The notes: a model not told the origin generated them from the letters alone. Numbered from the stretch's first letter, positions 7,759 to 17,376 are shown. The stretch is 40,148 bases of DNA from an uncultured Lachnospiraceae bacterium (GCA_946626215.1 CAMOUD010000005.1:1-40148); one strand, 5' to 3'. Numbers and translations: made by a program.

Positions 7759-9972
7759 TCACTCCTGATGGCCTTCCTGGGGAATGAAGGTCCGGGAATC
7801 CTTCGCTTCCTTAAGGGCAGAGGCTGCGGCCACTGCTTCCCCGCAGAAGACCTTCTGAGAGTCTATCAAATCCTTTCCCCTGCGGTCAACTCTTTCATAG
7901 GTCCCGTCAGGCTTCAGGATATGGGCTTTGACAGTGTCGGCCAGCTCCACGTCCAGGATGTGGACGGCCTTGTCCCGGATCTCCTCATTCAGGAGCGGGA
8001 ACATGATCTCCACGCGGCGGTCCAGGTTCCGGGGCATCCAGTCGGCGGAAGCCGCGTAGACCTCAGGCCTGCCTCCGTTCTCGAAGCAGTAGATCCTGCT
8101 GTGCTCCAGGAAGTTGCCGACGATGGACCGGACGGTGATGTTCTCGCTGACGCCGGGGATCCCCACCTTCAGGCAGCAGATGCCGCGGACGATCAGGTCG
8201 ATCCTGACGCCGGCCGCGCTGGCCGCGTAGAGGGCCTCAATGATATCGGGATCGCAGAGGGCGTTCATCTTGGCCTTGATGCCGGCGGTCTCCCCGCGCA
8301 GGGCGTGCTGCTTCTCCCGGCCGATCAGGTAGAGGAAGCGGTTCTTGAGCCAGAGAGGGGCCGCGGTCAGCCGGTTCCAGGTCCTGGGCTCGGAATAGCC
8401 CGACAGCATGTTGAAGACAGCGGTGGCGTCCTCGCCGATGGCCTCGGAGCAGGTCAGAAGGCCCACGTCCGTATAGAGCTTGGCCGTGGAGTCATTGTAG
8501 TTGCCGGTGCCCAGATGGACATAGCGGCGGATGCCGTCGGCCTCCCGCCGGACCACCAGGGTGATCTTGGAATGGGTCTTGAGGCCCACCAGGCCGTAGA
8601 TGACATGGCAGCCGGCCCGCTCCAGCATCCTGGCCCATTCGATGTTGTGCTCCTCGTCGAACCTGGCCTTGAGCTCTACCAGGACCATGACCTGCTTGTT
8701 GTTCTCCGCCGCTCTGGCCAGGGCCGCCACGATGGGGCTGTTGCCGCTGACCCGGTAGAGGGTCTGCTTGATGGCCAGGACGTCGGGATCCTCGGCCGCC
8801 TGGCGGATGAAGTCCACCACGGGCCGGAAGGTCTGGTAGGGATGATGCATGAAGACATCGCCCCTGGAGACGGCGTCAAAGACATTGGAGCCATGGGGGA
8901 TCTCCGGGACCTCCTGGGGAGAGGCGTAGCCGTGCTCTCTCAGGTCGTCGAAGCCCTTGATGGAATAGACCTTCATCAGGAAGGTCAGGTCGATGGGACC
9001 GTCGATGGGATAGACCTTGTCCTGGTCGATGGAAAGCTCCTCCATGAGGAAGGCCAGGAGGCTCTCATCAGCCCCCTCCTCGATCTCCAGACGGATGGTC
9101 TGGCCTCTCTGGCGGCGCTTGAGCTTGTTCTCGATCTCCTTGAGCAGGTCTTCCGCTTCCTCCTCGTCCACGCCCAGCTCGGCGTTGCGCATGATCCTGT
9201 AGGGGCAGGCGCCCAGGACGTCATAGTTGAGGAAGAGGGAGTCCATATGGGACCGGATGACTTCCTCTAAAAGGATGACCCGGATGCCCTCGGATTTCTT
9301 GCCGGGAAGCCGGATGACCCTGGGAAGGACCCCGGGGACCTGGACCGTCGCGAATTCAATGGCCCTGCCCTTGCCGGCCTTGTCCGTGTTCTTCTTGGAC
9401 TTCTTGCCGCCTCCCTTGGTCAGGATGCCGGGGCCGGCGGACTCCCTGCGGGCCAGGATGGCCCCGATGTTCAGGCTCTTGTTGCGGATCAGGGGGAAGG
9501 GCCTGGTATTGTCCACGGCCATGGGGGTCAGGACCGGATAGACCTCGTTCTCAAAATACCGGTCCAGGAAGGCCTTCTCCTCCTCTGTCAGCTCATCGGC
9601 GCTCTTCAGGATGATCAGGCCGTTGTCCCTCAGGCCCGGGACCAGGCGCCGGTTGTAGGTCCAGTACTGCTGCTGGACAAAGGTATGGGTCTCCGCCAGG
9701 ATGGCCCTGAGCTGCTCTCCGGGCAGCATGCCGGCAATGTCTCTCTTTTTATAGCCGGCATTCTCCTGGTCCTGGAGAGAGGCCACGCGGACCATGAAGA
9801 ACTCGTCCAGGTTGGAGGCGGTGATGCTCAGGAACTTCAGTCTTTCAAAAAGAGGATTCTCCTTGGTCCTGGCCTCGGACAGACAGCGTCTGTCGAACTC
9901 CAGCCAGCTGAGTTCCCGGTTGATGTAGTAGTCCGGATTGCGGAAATCGATTTCGGTCGTATTTGCTGCCAC
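7759..9972 (-). CDS. ppk: polyphosphate kinase 1
   Basis: Makes inorganic polyphosphate from ATP, reversibly. The 737-aa length is typical. The start region NRELSWLEFDRRCL is the PPK1 N-terminal signature. The phosphorylated catalytic His is H467 in THSKITLVVR, and the second essential His is H624 in EHSRIY; their 157-residue spacing matches the E. coli pair. RRYVHLGTGNYND and SADWMPRNLDRRVEIMFP are also conserved. Start is a GTG at 9970-9972, one base after the ppx stop, with a GGGGG upstream, so translation is probably coupled. Residues about 186-203 form a Lys/Gly-rich insertion that looks like a flexible linker. The order ppx-ppk places the degrading and synthesising enzymes in one transcript. 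Confidence 0.97.
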   Translation of the reverse strand: MAANTTEIDFRNPDYYINRELSWLEFDRRCLSEARTKENPLFERLKFLSITASNLDEFFMVRVASLQDQENAGYKKRDIAGMLPGEQLRAILAETHTFVQQQYWTYNRRLVPGLRDNGLIILKSADELTEEEKAFLDRYFENEVYPVLTPMAVDNTRPFPLIRNKSLNIGAILARRESAGPGILTKGGGKKSKKNTDKAGKGRAIEFATVQVPGVLPRVIRLPGKKSEGIRVILLEEVIRSHMDSLFLNYDVLGACPYRIMRNAELGVDEEEAEDLLKEIENKLKRRQRGQTIRLEIEEGADESLLAFLMEELSIDQDKVYPIDGPIDLTFLMKVYSIKGFDDLREHGYASPQEVPEIPHGSNVFDAVSRGDVFMHHPYQTFRPVVDFIRQAAEDPDVLAIKQTLYRVSGNSPIVAALARAAENNKQVMVLVELKARFDEEHNIEWARMLERAGCHVIYGLVGLKTHSKITLVVRREADGIRRYVHLGTGNYNDSTAKLYTDVGLLTCSEAIGEDATAVFNMLSGYSEPRTWNRLTAAPLWLKNRFLYLIGREKQHALRGETAGIKAKMNALCDPDIIEALYAASAAGVRIDLIVRGICCLKVGIPGVSENITVRSIVGNFLEHSRIYCFENGGRPEVYAASADWMPRNLDRRVEIMFPLLNEEIRDKAVHILDVELADTVKAHILKPDGTYERVDRRGKDLIDSQKVFCGEAVAAASALKEAKDSRTFIPQEGHQE

Positions 9973-9973
9973 G

Positions 9974-11542
9974 TTACTTACCCCCTGTCTTTTTCTGCCG
10001 GATCACCGGTCTGACTGCGAAGATCTCTTCAAAGAAGTCCGCCCTTCTGTCGAACAGCCCCTTTTCCAGCGTGATGTCGATGCGGGCATCCACGGTGATA
10101 AAGAGCTGGCCGTCCTTCATGCGGATCTTGAAATCGCTGAATTTGCGCCGATGGGACCGGTCCAGGCCGTTGGCCGCCCGAAGGATGGCCGTCAGCTTGG
10201 CGATGACCAGGTAGGTCTCCCTGTCGATCTCGGTCTGTTCCTCATAATAGACAAAGTCCGCGTGGTTGAAGAGGACCACGTTGGCGATGATCTCCCTCTC
10301 CTTTTTGGAGATGCCGATGATCTCCGTGGACATGATGATCTGGTAGGCGCATTCCGCCAGGTTGTTCATGCTGATGAACTTGCCGCAGTCATGCAGGATG
10401 GCCGCGATCTGCAGAAGGAGGCGCTCTCTCGCCGACAGGCCGTGGAGCTTTTCCGTGGCGTCAAAGATCTTGAGGGCGATCTTTTCCAGGGTCCGGCTCC
10501 TTTCCTCGGACCCGTTGTAGCGCCGGCTGATCTCATGGGCGCTGGCGATGATGTCCTTCTGGAAATCATGGTCCACGGACAGGATCCTGTTCTTTTCCGC
10601 ATAGTCATAGACGATGCCGTCGCAGAGGACCACGCCGGGGATCCAGAGGGTGTCCGCCTTTGTCATATCCAGGATGCTGCGGACAATGATGGAGGAGATC
10701 TTCAAAAGAGGCACGTTCTCATCCGGGATCTCAAAGATCCTGGCCGTTTCCGCCGCCCCGAAGGCCTTGATCTGGTCGTAGAGGAAAAAGAACTGGTCAG
10801 CGGGCAGCATCCTGGGCGTCTCCTCCAGGCCGGCCTGCCGGCTGAGGAAGTCCCGCACGTTCTGCTTGGCCATGATCTCGGAGATGTAGTCATCCACCAC
10901 GATCAGGTTCTTGATCTCCCTGCCCTGGAGATAGAGGTTGGCAAAGATCCGGAGCCGGGAATCAAAGAGCTCCCGGACCAGGCCCTCAAAGCGGGCCGGG
11001 GCCGCCCCGATCCTGTCCAGCTGGTCCTGGATCCTCAGGACGCCCAGGCGGATGTTCTGGGTGGTGACCAGCTTGCCGTTGTCAAAAAGGGAGATCTGGA
11101 CGGAACCGCCGCCGATATCCACGATGGCCGTTCCGTTTTCGATCAGGGCATTGAAGTCTCCGCCCCTGGCGGCGATGGACTTATAGTCCAGGAACCGCTG
11201 CTCAGCGTTTCCCAGGATCTCGATCCGGATCCCCGTCACCTGCTCCAGGCGGCTGACGACGATGGAGGCGTTCTGCATTTCCCGGAAGGCGCTGGTGCCG
11301 CAGGCCCTGTAGGCCTCCACCTGGTAGTTCTTCATGATCTGGGAGAACTCCTGCAGGATCTTCCGCATGCCGGCCAGATGTTTGGACGAGATCTTGCCTG
11401 TATGATAGGTGTCCGTACCCAGATCGATCCTGTGCCGGATATCCTCGATCTGACGGATCCCGTTCTTGCGGGACAGCTCAAAGATCTTCATTTCGATCTC
11501 ATGACTGCCCACGTCGATAGCGCTGAACATTCTTACTGCCAT
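9974..11542 (-). CDS. ppx: exopolyphosphatase / pppGpp phosphohydrolase family protein with HD domain
   Basis: A 522-aa Ppx/GppA enzyme that removes terminal phosphate from polyphosphate, or from pppGpp in some relatives. The actin-like ASKHA fold is visible: phosphate-1 loop AIDVGSHEIEMKI (8-20), phosphate-2 region VDIGGGSVQISLF (141-153), and RACGTSAFREMQN (79-91). The C-terminal third carries an HD-type domain with AAILHDCGKFI (380-390), as in the long Ppx subclass. The ATG at 11542 follows a GGGGGGAAG. It lies 30 bases after the DUF815 gene and one base before ppk. The pairing with ppk makes polyphosphate the likely substrate. Confidence 0.93.
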   Translation of the reverse strand: MAVRMFSAIDVGSHEIEMKIFELSRKNGIRQIEDIRHRIDLGTDTYHTGKISSKHLAGMRKILQEFSQIMKNYQVEAYRACGTSAFREMQNASIVVSRLEQVTGIRIEILGNAEQRFLDYKSIAARGGDFNALIENGTAIVDIGGGSVQISLFDNGKLVTTQNIRLGVLRIQDQLDRIGAAPARFEGLVRELFDSRLRIFANLYLQGREIKNLIVVDDYISEIMAKQNVRDFLSRQAGLEETPRMLPADQFFFLYDQIKAFGAAETARIFEIPDENVPLLKISSIIVRSILDMTKADTLWIPGVVLCDGIVYDYAEKNRILSVDHDFQKDIIASAHEISRRYNGSEERSRTLEKIALKIFDATEKLHGLSARERLLLQIAAILHDCGKFISMNNLAECAYQIIMSTEIIGISKKEREIIANVVLFNHADFVYYEEQTEIDRETYLVIAKLTAILRAANGLDRSHRRKFSDFKIRMKDGQLFITVDARIDITLEKGLFDRRADFFEEIFAVRPVIRQKKTGGK

Positions 11543-11572
11543 GATTGGTGCTTCCCCCCTGTCTGATGGCTC

Positions 11573-12874
11573 TTAGGTCCCGGACTCCATGCCGAGAAGA
11601 TGATCGATGAACTGCCGGGCCGTCCTGCCGGAAAGGCCGCCGTGGCGCATCTGCCAGGCCGAGGCCTGCCGGGACAGCTCTCTGGGATCCATCCGGATCC
11701 CGCTCCTCTGGGCCAGCTCCGCCACGATGTGCTGGAATTCCGAGAACTCGGGACTGCCGAAATAGATGGACAGGCCGAACCGTCCTGCCAGGGACAGCTT
11801 CTCCTGGACCGTATCCCCGCCGTGCTTGTCCAGGGGATCGTCCCTGTCCCTGAAGGACTCCCGGACCAGGTGGCGGCGGTTGGAGGTGGCGTAGATCAGG
11901 ACATTGTCCGGCTTTTTCTCCAGGCCGCCCTCGATCACTGCCTTCAGGTACTTGTATTCGGTCTCGAACTCCTCAAAGCTCAGGTCGTCCATGTAGATGA
12001 TGAAGCGGTAGTTCCTGTCCTTGATGGTCCCGATGATGTCGTTGAGATACCGGAACTGGTGCCGGTAGACCTCGATGATCCGAAGGCCCCGCTCATAGTA
12101 CATGTTGGCGATGGCCTTGACGGAGGAGGACTTGCCGGTCCCCGCGTCTCCGAAGAGGAGGCAGTTGTTGGCGGGCCTTCCTTCCACGAAGGCCTCCGTA
12201 TTGTCGATCAGCTTCCGCTTGGCGTTCTCATAGCCCACCAGATCGTCCAGGCTGACATGGAGGATCCTGGGAATGGGCACGATCCGGACCGCCTCTCCCT
12301 CTCCGGCGATCCGGAAGGCCTTGTGGAGGCCGAAGCGGCCGACCCCGTATTCCTTATAGAACTGGGTCAGGTCCTCCAGCATTTCTTCCGGCCCTTCCGC
12401 CTTCTCAAAGGCGGCCGTCAGCTCCAGGATCCTGTCCCGGATCCGGGAGTTATAGGTCCGGCCGCCCTGGTGGGGCGACTCGTAGGCCGTGAGGATCCCC
12501 AGCTCCGGGACTCCCAGGTCAGAGGCCAGAGCGTCCAGGTCGGCCCGGAACCATTCCAGGAAGAGGCCCATGTCATGGAGGGCCGCCTGCTCCAGGCTTC
12601 CTCCGATCCTGCCCCGGATCTCGCAGGCCGTGCTGTAGGCGTTCTCATGGCTGACCAGGAGGTGGGCCAGGTGGCAGTGCCAGAGATTCCCGAAAAAGCC
12701 CCGGCTCCCCGCTTCCTCCAGAAGGAGGGAGACGGCTTCATAGAGGCCCTCCCGGGCCCCCTCCCTGGCAGCTTCCTCTCCGGAGGCGGCCGCATCCAGG
12801 GCCTTTGTCATTCTCGTCAGTATGGCTTCCCCGCCCTCAAAGCGGTAAAGCAGGAGCATCCGTGTATTTCTCAT
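11573..12874 (-). CDS. DUF815 family AAA+ ATPase
   Basis: A 433-aa ATP-binding protein of the DUF815 family. Residues 1-180 are a helical N-terminal region of unknown role. The ATPase core follows: Walker A GDAGTGKS (242-249), Walker B FIIYMDDLSF (291-300), then a sensor-1-like VLIYATSNRRHLV that resembles RuvB/DnaA-type AAA proteins. The C-terminal part is a helical lid. No membrane segment is seen. Its ATG overlaps the pheA stop by one base (TGATG), so it is translationally coupled to pheA, and ppx follows after 30 bases. The biochemical function of DUF815 is not known to me. Its position in this block suggests a housekeeping role, but that is inference. Confidence 0.9.
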   Translation of the reverse strand: MRNTRMLLLYRFEGGEAILTRMTKALDAAASGEEAAREGAREGLYEAVSLLLEEAGSRGFFGNLWHCHLAHLLVSHENAYSTACEIRGRIGGSLEQAALHDMGLFLEWFRADLDALASDLGVPELGILTAYESPHQGGRTYNSRIRDRILELTAAFEKAEGPEEMLEDLTQFYKEYGVGRFGLHKAFRIAGEGEAVRIVPIPRILHVSLDDLVGYENAKRKLIDNTEAFVEGRPANNCLLFGDAGTGKSSSVKAIANMYYERGLRIIEVYRHQFRYLNDIIGTIKDRNYRFIIYMDDLSFEEFETEYKYLKAVIEGGLEKKPDNVLIYATSNRRHLVRESFRDRDDPLDKHGGDTVQEKLSLAGRFGLSIYFGSPEFSEFQHIVAELAQRSGIRMDPRELSRQASAWQMRHGGLSGRTARQFIDHLLGMESGT

Positions 12875-14004
12875 CAGTAATTCCCCAGAATGCGCATGGA
12901 CCGGCTCTCGTCCCGAAGGCCCCGGAGGGCGTTCCGGACGGCAGGGTCCCGCAGGTTCCCTTCAAAATCCAAAAAGAATCTGTACTCAAAGGGCCGGTCC
13001 TCGATGGGACGGCTCTCGATCTTGACCATGTTGAGACCATTATATATGACATGGGACAAAAGATGGTATAAAGATCCGCTCTTATGGAGGGCTTCCAGGC
13101 AGAGGGAGATCCGTCCCGCGTCCTTCACAAAGACCTTCTGGCTGGTCACGATGATGAAACGGGTGGAATTGTCATTGGCATGGTTGACGCCCCGTTCCAG
13201 GATCTTCAGGCCGTAGGCGGCCGCCGCGTATTCGCTGGCGATGGCGGCCTGGGAGATGTCTCCCTCCCTCGCCACCTTCATGGCCGCGTAGGCGTTGTTC
13301 TGCATGCCCACCTGCTTCCATTCGGGATAATCAGCCAGAAAGCGCTCTGACTGCATCAGGGACTGGGCATGGGAATAGACCGTCCGGATGGAATCCAGGC
13401 TGGCTCCCTCCGGGGCCATGAGGCAGTGCCGGATGGGGATGGTCTGCTGGCCCACGATATAATTCTCGAATTCCGCCAGGAGGTCGTAGCTTTCGCTGAC
13501 GATCCCCGCCGTGGAATTCTCTATGGGAAGGATCCCGTAGTCGGCGGCTCCCTCCTCGATGGCGATCATGACGTCCCGGAAGGAATGGACGGCAAAGCAG
13601 TCCACCTCCGGACCGAAGAAGATCTTCATGGCGGCCTCGGAATAGGATCCGGGCGCTCCCTGGTAGACCACGCGGGCCGTCTCCTTATGGAGGGATCCGA
13701 TCTCCGCGAAGGGCAGGCGGACCACCCGGCCCTTTTCCTGCATGAGGGCATAGCGGCGCCTCCGGTCCACGGAAAAGATCTGCTCGAACAGCTCCTCGAG
13801 ATCCCGGCGGTTCTCATCGCTGCCGGCCAGCTTCCCCAGGGCGTTCAGCTTCTGCCTTTCCCTCCCGGGATGCAGGCCCTCAGTCCCCTCCTCCAGCTGC
13901 CGGCGGGCCAGGCCCTGGCTGACCGACATCCGCTCGTCGTAGAGAGCGGCGATCTGTCTGTCGATCTCGTCGATCCGGTCCCTGTATTCTGTGCTCTTGT
14001 CCAT
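12874..14004 (-). CDS. pheA: bifunctional chorismate mutase / prephenate dehydratase (P-protein)
   Basis: Converts chorismate to prephenate and then to phenylpyruvate in phenylalanine synthesis. Three domains are visible in 376 aa. Residues 1-95 are an AroQ-type chorismate mutase (RDRIDEIDRQIAALYDERM). Residues about 110-290 are the prephenate dehydratase (VVYQGAPGSYSEAA, ILPIENSTAG, and the catalytic TRF motif at 281-283). The ACT domain begins near 300, with GSLYHLL (310-316) and the phenylalanine-binding ESRP (330-333), so feedback inhibition by phenylalanine is expected. It starts 19 bases after prfA and shares one base with the DUF815 start. All motifs needed for both activities appear intact. 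Confidence 0.96.
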   Translation of the reverse strand: MDKSTEYRDRIDEIDRQIAALYDERMSVSQGLARRQLEEGTEGLHPGRERQKLNALGKLAGSDENRRDLEELFEQIFSVDRRRRYALMQEKGRVVRLPFAEIGSLHKETARVVYQGAPGSYSEAAMKIFFGPEVDCFAVHSFRDVMIAIEEGAADYGILPIENSTAGIVSESYDLLAEFENYIVGQQTIPIRHCLMAPEGASLDSIRTVYSHAQSLMQSERFLADYPEWKQVGMQNNAYAAMKVAREGDISQAAIASEYAAAAYGLKILERGVNHANDNSTRFIIVTSQKVFVKDAGRISLCLEALHKSGSLYHLLSHVIYNGLNMVKIESRPIEDRPFEYRFFLDFEGNLRDPAVRNALRGLRDESRSMRILGNY

Positions 14005-14023
14005 GGGCAGAGCTTTCCTTTCT

Positions 14024-15106
14024 CTAGACCTGGTCCGCTCCCATCTTCAGGAGCTTGGCCGCCTGGTCGGCGCTGGTCAGGGCGTCCACGATCTCATCCA
14101 GGTCCCCGTTCATGACAGCGTCGATCTTATAGAGGGTCAGCCGGATCCGGTGGTCCGTCACCCGGCCCTGGGGGAAGTTGTAGGTCCGGATCTTCTCCGA
14201 CCTGTCCCCGGTCCCGATCTGGCTCCTTCTCAGGTCCGCCTCCTCGTCATGGCGCCTCTGCATCTCCAGATCATAAAGCTTGGCCCTCAGAAGGGCAAAG
14301 GCCTTGTTCTTGTTCTGGAGCTGGGACTTCTCCGTCTGGGAATAGATCACGATCCCGGTGGGATAGTGGGTCAGACGGACGGCGGAATCCGTGGTATTGA
14401 CGCACTGGCCGCCGTTGCCGGAGGCCCGCATGACATCGATCCGGATGTCCTTGTCGGGGATCTCGATCACCACGTCCTCATCCACCTCCGGCATGACTGC
14501 CACGGTGATGGTGGAGGTGTGGATCCGGCCGCCGGACTCCGTGGCGGGGACCCTCTGGACCCTGTGGACGCCGCTCTCGTATTTGAAGCGGGAATAGGCG
14601 CCCTGGCCCTTTATCATGAGGTTGACATACTTCATGCCGCCGATCCCGATCTCCTCAAAGTCCAGGATCTCCGCCTTCCAGCGGCGGCCCTCGGCATAGT
14701 GGATATACATGCGGCAGACCTCGGCCGCGAAGAGAGCGGCTTCATCGCCGCCTGCCCCGGCCCGGATCTCGATGATGACGTTCTTCTCGTCACTGGGATC
14801 TTTGGGGATCAGAAGGATCTTGATCTTTTCCTCCAGGTCCCGGATCTCCGAATCGGCCTCCCGGGCCTCCTGCCTGGCCATTTCCTTCATTTCGGGATCG
14901 GTCTCCTCCTCTGCCATGAGGAGGGCCTCCTCCCGGTCCGCCTCCCGCTGTCTGAGCCGGAGGCAGGCCTCCGCCAGAGGGGCCAGGTCGGCCTGCTCCT
15001 TCATCAGGGACCGGAACCGCTTCTGGTCCGCTGTCACGTCAGGCCCCGCCAGCTCCCGCTGGATATCTTCATATCTGTACAGTATCGCTTCCAGTTTTTC
15101 TGTCAT
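14024..15106 (-). CDS. prfA: peptide chain release factor 1
   Basis: Recognises UAA and UAG stop codons and releases the finished peptide on the ribosome. The 360-aa length is normal. The RF1-specific codon-reading tripeptide PAT (187-189) separates it from RF2, which carries SPF. The catalytic GGQ is at 232-234 in [17 protein letters not shown], where the residue after Gln is Cys rather than the common His. [16 protein letters not shown] (111-126) is the conserved domain entry. Its start overlaps the prmC stop by 4 bases (ATGA), so the modifying enzyme and its target are translated together. Confidence 0.97.
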   Translation of the reverse strand: MTEKLEAILYRYEDIQRELAGPDVTADQKRFRSLMKEQADLAPLAEACLRLRQREADREEALLMAEEETDPEMKEMARQEAREADSEIRDLEEKIKILLIPKDPSDEKNVIIEIRAGAGGDEAALFAAEVCRMYIHYAEGRRWKAEILDFEEIGIGGMKYVNLMIKGQGAYSRFKYESGVHRVQRVPATESGGRIHTSTITVAVMPEVDEDVVIEIPDKDIRIDVMRASGNGGQCVNTTDSAVRLTHYPTGIVIYSQTEKSQLQNKNKAFALLRAKLYDLEMQRRHDEEADLRRSQIGTGDRSEKIRTYNFPQGRVTDHRIRLTLYKIDAVMNGDLDEIVDALTSADQAAKLLKMGADQV

Positions 15107-15969
15107 ACTCTGTCTGTTCCCTGTCCCAGGCTCCGGACCCCGCAGGCCACCCGGTCCAGGCCGGCGTAGTCCTGCAGGATCTCCACGTCATGATAGCCTT
15201 TTTCTTCCAGGATCTGCCGGACGGCCTCCCCCTGGTCATAGCCGATCTCCAGCATCAGCAGGCCGCTGACGCAGAGATGGGGAATGGCGTCCTCCGCGAT
15301 CCTCCGGTAAAAGTCCAGTCCGTCCTCTCCTCCGTCCAGAGCCATCCTGGGCTCATGGCAGCGGACCTCCGGCTCCAGGGTCTCGATGACATCCGGCCGG
15401 ATATAGGGCGGGTTGGAAATGATCAGCTCAAAGGGCGGCTCTCCCCGGTCCTTCAGGGCCTCAAAGAGGTCTCCCTCCAGGAAAAGGACCCTGTCCGTAA
15501 GGCCCAGCCTGTCCGCGTTCCCCCTGGCCACCTCCAGGGCCGGGCCGGAAAGGTCTGTTCCGATGCCGGTGGACCCGTTGGAATAGGAAAGAAGGCTCAG
15601 AAGGATGCAGCCGCTCCCGGTGCAGAGGTCCAGGATCCTGGTCCCGTCCGTGATCAGGCGCATGGCCTCCTCCACCAGGTTCTCGGTGTCGGGACCCGGG
15701 ATCAGGACATCGTGCGTGACCGCAAAGGAAAGGCCCATAAAGTCCTGCTCGCCCGTGATATAGGCCAGGGGCTCTCTCCCGGCCCGCCTCTCCAGAAGGG
15801 ACCGGTAAAGGGCCTCCTCCTCCGGGCTGACGGGCCGCTCGGGATGGCCCAGCAGGTCGGCCGCCCGGGTATGGCAGACCGCCTCCAGAAGGAGCCTGGC
15901 GTCCAGGCCGCCGTCCGGGACCCCGGCAAGGATCCTTTTTCCTTCCTCATACATCTGCTGATAGTTCAT
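15103..15969 (-). CDS. prmC: release factor glutamine N5-methyltransferase
   Basis: Methylates the GGQ glutamine of release factors using SAM. The ATG at 15967-15969 ([10 protein letters not shown]) is chosen because GAGGGAG lies just upstream; a longer frame to 16017 would overlap the previous gene. This gives 288 aa. The helical N-terminal release-factor-binding domain covers about 1-85. SAM motif I is LDLCTGSGC (113-121), and the catalytic NPPY is at 186-189 in [10 protein letters not shown]. The loop usually written IPRPDTE reads IPGPDTE here (90-96). It overlaps prfA by 4 bases, which supports the function strongly. Confidence 0.95.
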   Translation of the reverse strand: MNYQQMYEEGKRILAGVPDGGLDARLLLEAVCHTRAADLLGHPERPVSPEEEALYRSLLERRAGREPLAYITGEQDFMGLSFAVTHDVLIPGPDTENLVEEAMRLITDGTRILDLCTGSGCILLSLLSYSNGSTGIGTDLSGPALEVARGNADRLGLTDRVLFLEGDLFEALKDRGEPPFELIISNPPYIRPDVIETLEPEVRCHEPRMALDGGEDGLDFYRRIAEDAIPHLCVSGLLMLEIGYDQGEAVRQILEEKGYHDVEILQDYAGLDRVACGVRSLGQGTDRV

Positions 15970-15979
15970 GCGCTCTCCC

Positions 15980-16927
15980 TCACAGGGCCTCCTTTTCCAG
16001 GTAGGCCCTCCAGTCAAATACGGACTCCACGGAGGAAATGGCCACCTCCAGCATGGAATCGTCGGGCTCCAGGACCGTCAGGCGCTGGAACCAGAGGCCG
16101 GGGCGGCTGAGGATCCCGATCACGGGGTTGTCCGAGGACCCGGCCAGCCGGATCAGCTCAAAGGAGATGCCGGAAATGACCGGGATCAGGGCCAGCCTGA
16201 GCAGGATCTTCAGGACCGGGTTGGGGACCCGGATGAAGAAAAAGAGAACGATGGATACCATCATGACAAAGACGATGAAGCTGGACCCGCAGCGCTTATG
16301 GAACCGGGTGGCGCCCCGGGCGTTCTCTACGGTCAGAGGCAGGCCCGACTCGATGCAGTTGATGCACTTGTGCTCCGCCCCGTGATAGCGGTAGAGGCGG
16401 TTGATGTCCTCCATGGCCGAAATGGAGACCATGTAGGCCATGAAGATGGCGATCCGGATCAGGCCCTCCAGGACAGCGGTCAGAAGGGGACTGCCGAACA
16501 GGCGTCCCGCCAGAGAGCTGAGCAGGAAGGGGAGGATAAAGAAAAGGCCGATGGCAAGGGCAAAGGACAGGGCCAGGGTCAGGCCCATGAAGATGGAATC
16601 CTTCTTGTCCTCCCCTTCCCTTTTCTCCGCTTCCTTCCCGGCGCCTTCCTCTTCCTCCTCAAAGAAGGAGGCGGAATAGTTGATGCAGCGCATGCCCAGG
16701 ATCATGGAATCGATAAAGACAAAGACCCCTCTGACAAAAGGGATCTTCTTCAGGGGGGACCCGGCCATGAAGCCGGGATAGGCCTGCCTGTCCACCACGA
16801 TGGTCCCGTCGGGCCTGCGGACAGAGACGGCATAGGTGTCGCCGTTCCGCATCATGACTCCCTCCAGGACAGCCTGTCCGCCGATGCCGGAATAGCGCTG
16901 CCTGCATGTTTTTCTGCATTCTGCCAT
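15980..16927 (-). CDS. DUF1385 family integral membrane protein (YqhQ-like)
   Basis: A 315-aa member of the DUF1385 family. The family signature YSGIGGQAVLEGVMMRNG appears near the N-terminus, and YRYHGAEHKCINCIE and RCGSSFIVFVMM in the middle. Several hydrophobic segments follow (about residues 105-140, 150-175, 215-245 and 250-270), so it is a polytopic inner membrane protein. Function is unknown; the B. subtilis relative is YqhQ. The start is taken as the ATG at 16927; its spacing to the upstream AGGAG (about 15 bases) is long, so the true start is not certain. It follows the rpmE terminator and is 10 bases upstream of prmC, a gene order I associate with Clostridia. It is probably the first gene of the long operon. 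Confidence 0.88.
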   Translation of the reverse strand: MAECRKTCRQRYSGIGGQAVLEGVMMRNGDTYAVSVRRPDGTIVVDRQAYPGFMAGSPLKKIPFVRGVFVFIDSMILGMRCINYSASFFEEEEEGAGKEAEKREGEDKKDSIFMGLTLALSFALAIGLFFILPFLLSSLAGRLFGSPLLTAVLEGLIRIAIFMAYMVSISAMEDINRLYRYHGAEHKCINCIESGLPLTVENARGATRFHKRCGSSFIVFVMMVSIVLFFFIRVPNPVLKILLRLALIPVISGISFELIRLAGSSDNPVIGILSRPGLWFQRLTVLEPDDSMLEVAISSVESVFDWRAYLEKEAL

Positions 16928-16964
16928 ATGCTGCTGTATTATCTCCTGTCGATCAGTTTCCTTT

Positions 16965-17003
16965 GAAAAGAAAACAAGGCCGAGAATCCTTTCCCGGCCT
17001 TGT
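16965..17003 (-). terminator. intrinsic terminator after rpmE
   Basis: On the minus strand a 9-bp stem ACAAGGCCG / CGGCCTTGT (16974-16982 with 16995-17003) is followed by TTTTCTTTT (16965-16973). It lies 20 bases after the rpmE stop. Read-through could supply the downstream DUF1385-prmC-prfA operon, since no strong promoter is obvious after it. Confidence 0.88.
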
Positions 17004-17022
17004 CCAATCCTCATGTAATGGT

Positions 17023-17232
17023 TCAGTTGTTGGAAGTGAAACCGTACTTCCTGTTGAAGCGGTCGATCCGTCCCTTTGCTGCAGCGGTCTTCTGGGTACC
17101 GGTGTAGAAAGAATGGCACTTGGAGCATACTTCAACGTGGATCTCTTTTCTGGTAGAGCCGGTCACGAATGTATTGCCGCAGTTGCAGGTTACGGTTGCC
17201 TGATAATACTTGGGATGAATGTTGCTCTTCAT
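17023..17232 (-). CDS. rpmE: 50S ribosomal protein L31, zinc-binding type
   Basis: A 69-aa ribosomal protein. The four zinc-ligand cysteines are present at C16, C18, C36 and C39 (CNC and CSKC), so this is the zinc-containing (C+) form, made when zinc is sufficient. KYYQATVTC and [17 protein letters not shown] are typical. An AAGGAGGAC precedes the ATG. It has its own promoter (17347-17376), a leader of about 105 bases with a hairpin, and a terminator, so it is mainly monocistronic. Confidence 0.97.
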   Translation of the reverse strand: MKSNIHPKYYQATVTCNCGNTFVTGSTRKEIHVEVCSKCHSFYTGTQKTAAAKGRIDRFNRKYGFTSNN

Positions 17233-17321
17233 ATTGTCCTCCTTATAAATGGAGCGTCTCGTACCATCACAACTGTGACTGGGTCTGGCCTGTTTTACGC
17301 TCTGTTTCGATTCAAGATAGG

Positions 17322-17340
17322 GTTACCCCTGCGGGGCAAC
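17322..17340 (-). promoter_or_regulatory. stem-loop in the rpmE leader (possible L31 autoregulatory leader)
   Basis: GTTACCCC / GGGGCAAC form an 8-bp stem (one G-U pair) around a 3-base loop, at the very 5' end of the rpmE transcript. Ribosomal-protein leaders are known for many L-protein genes, and L31 leaders have been proposed in Firmicutes. I cannot match a consensus by eye. Confidence 0.4.
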
Positions 17341-17346
17341 GCAAGT

Positions 17347-17376
17347 ATTATAGCACGGCCCTTTCAGGGAATGCAA
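17347..17376 (-). promoter_or_regulatory. sigma-A promoter of rpmE
   Basis: On the minus strand TTGCAT (17371-17376), an 18-base spacer, and a perfect TATAAT (17347-17352). The predicted transcript starts near 17340, about 108 bases before the rpmE ATG. Confidence 0.8.
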
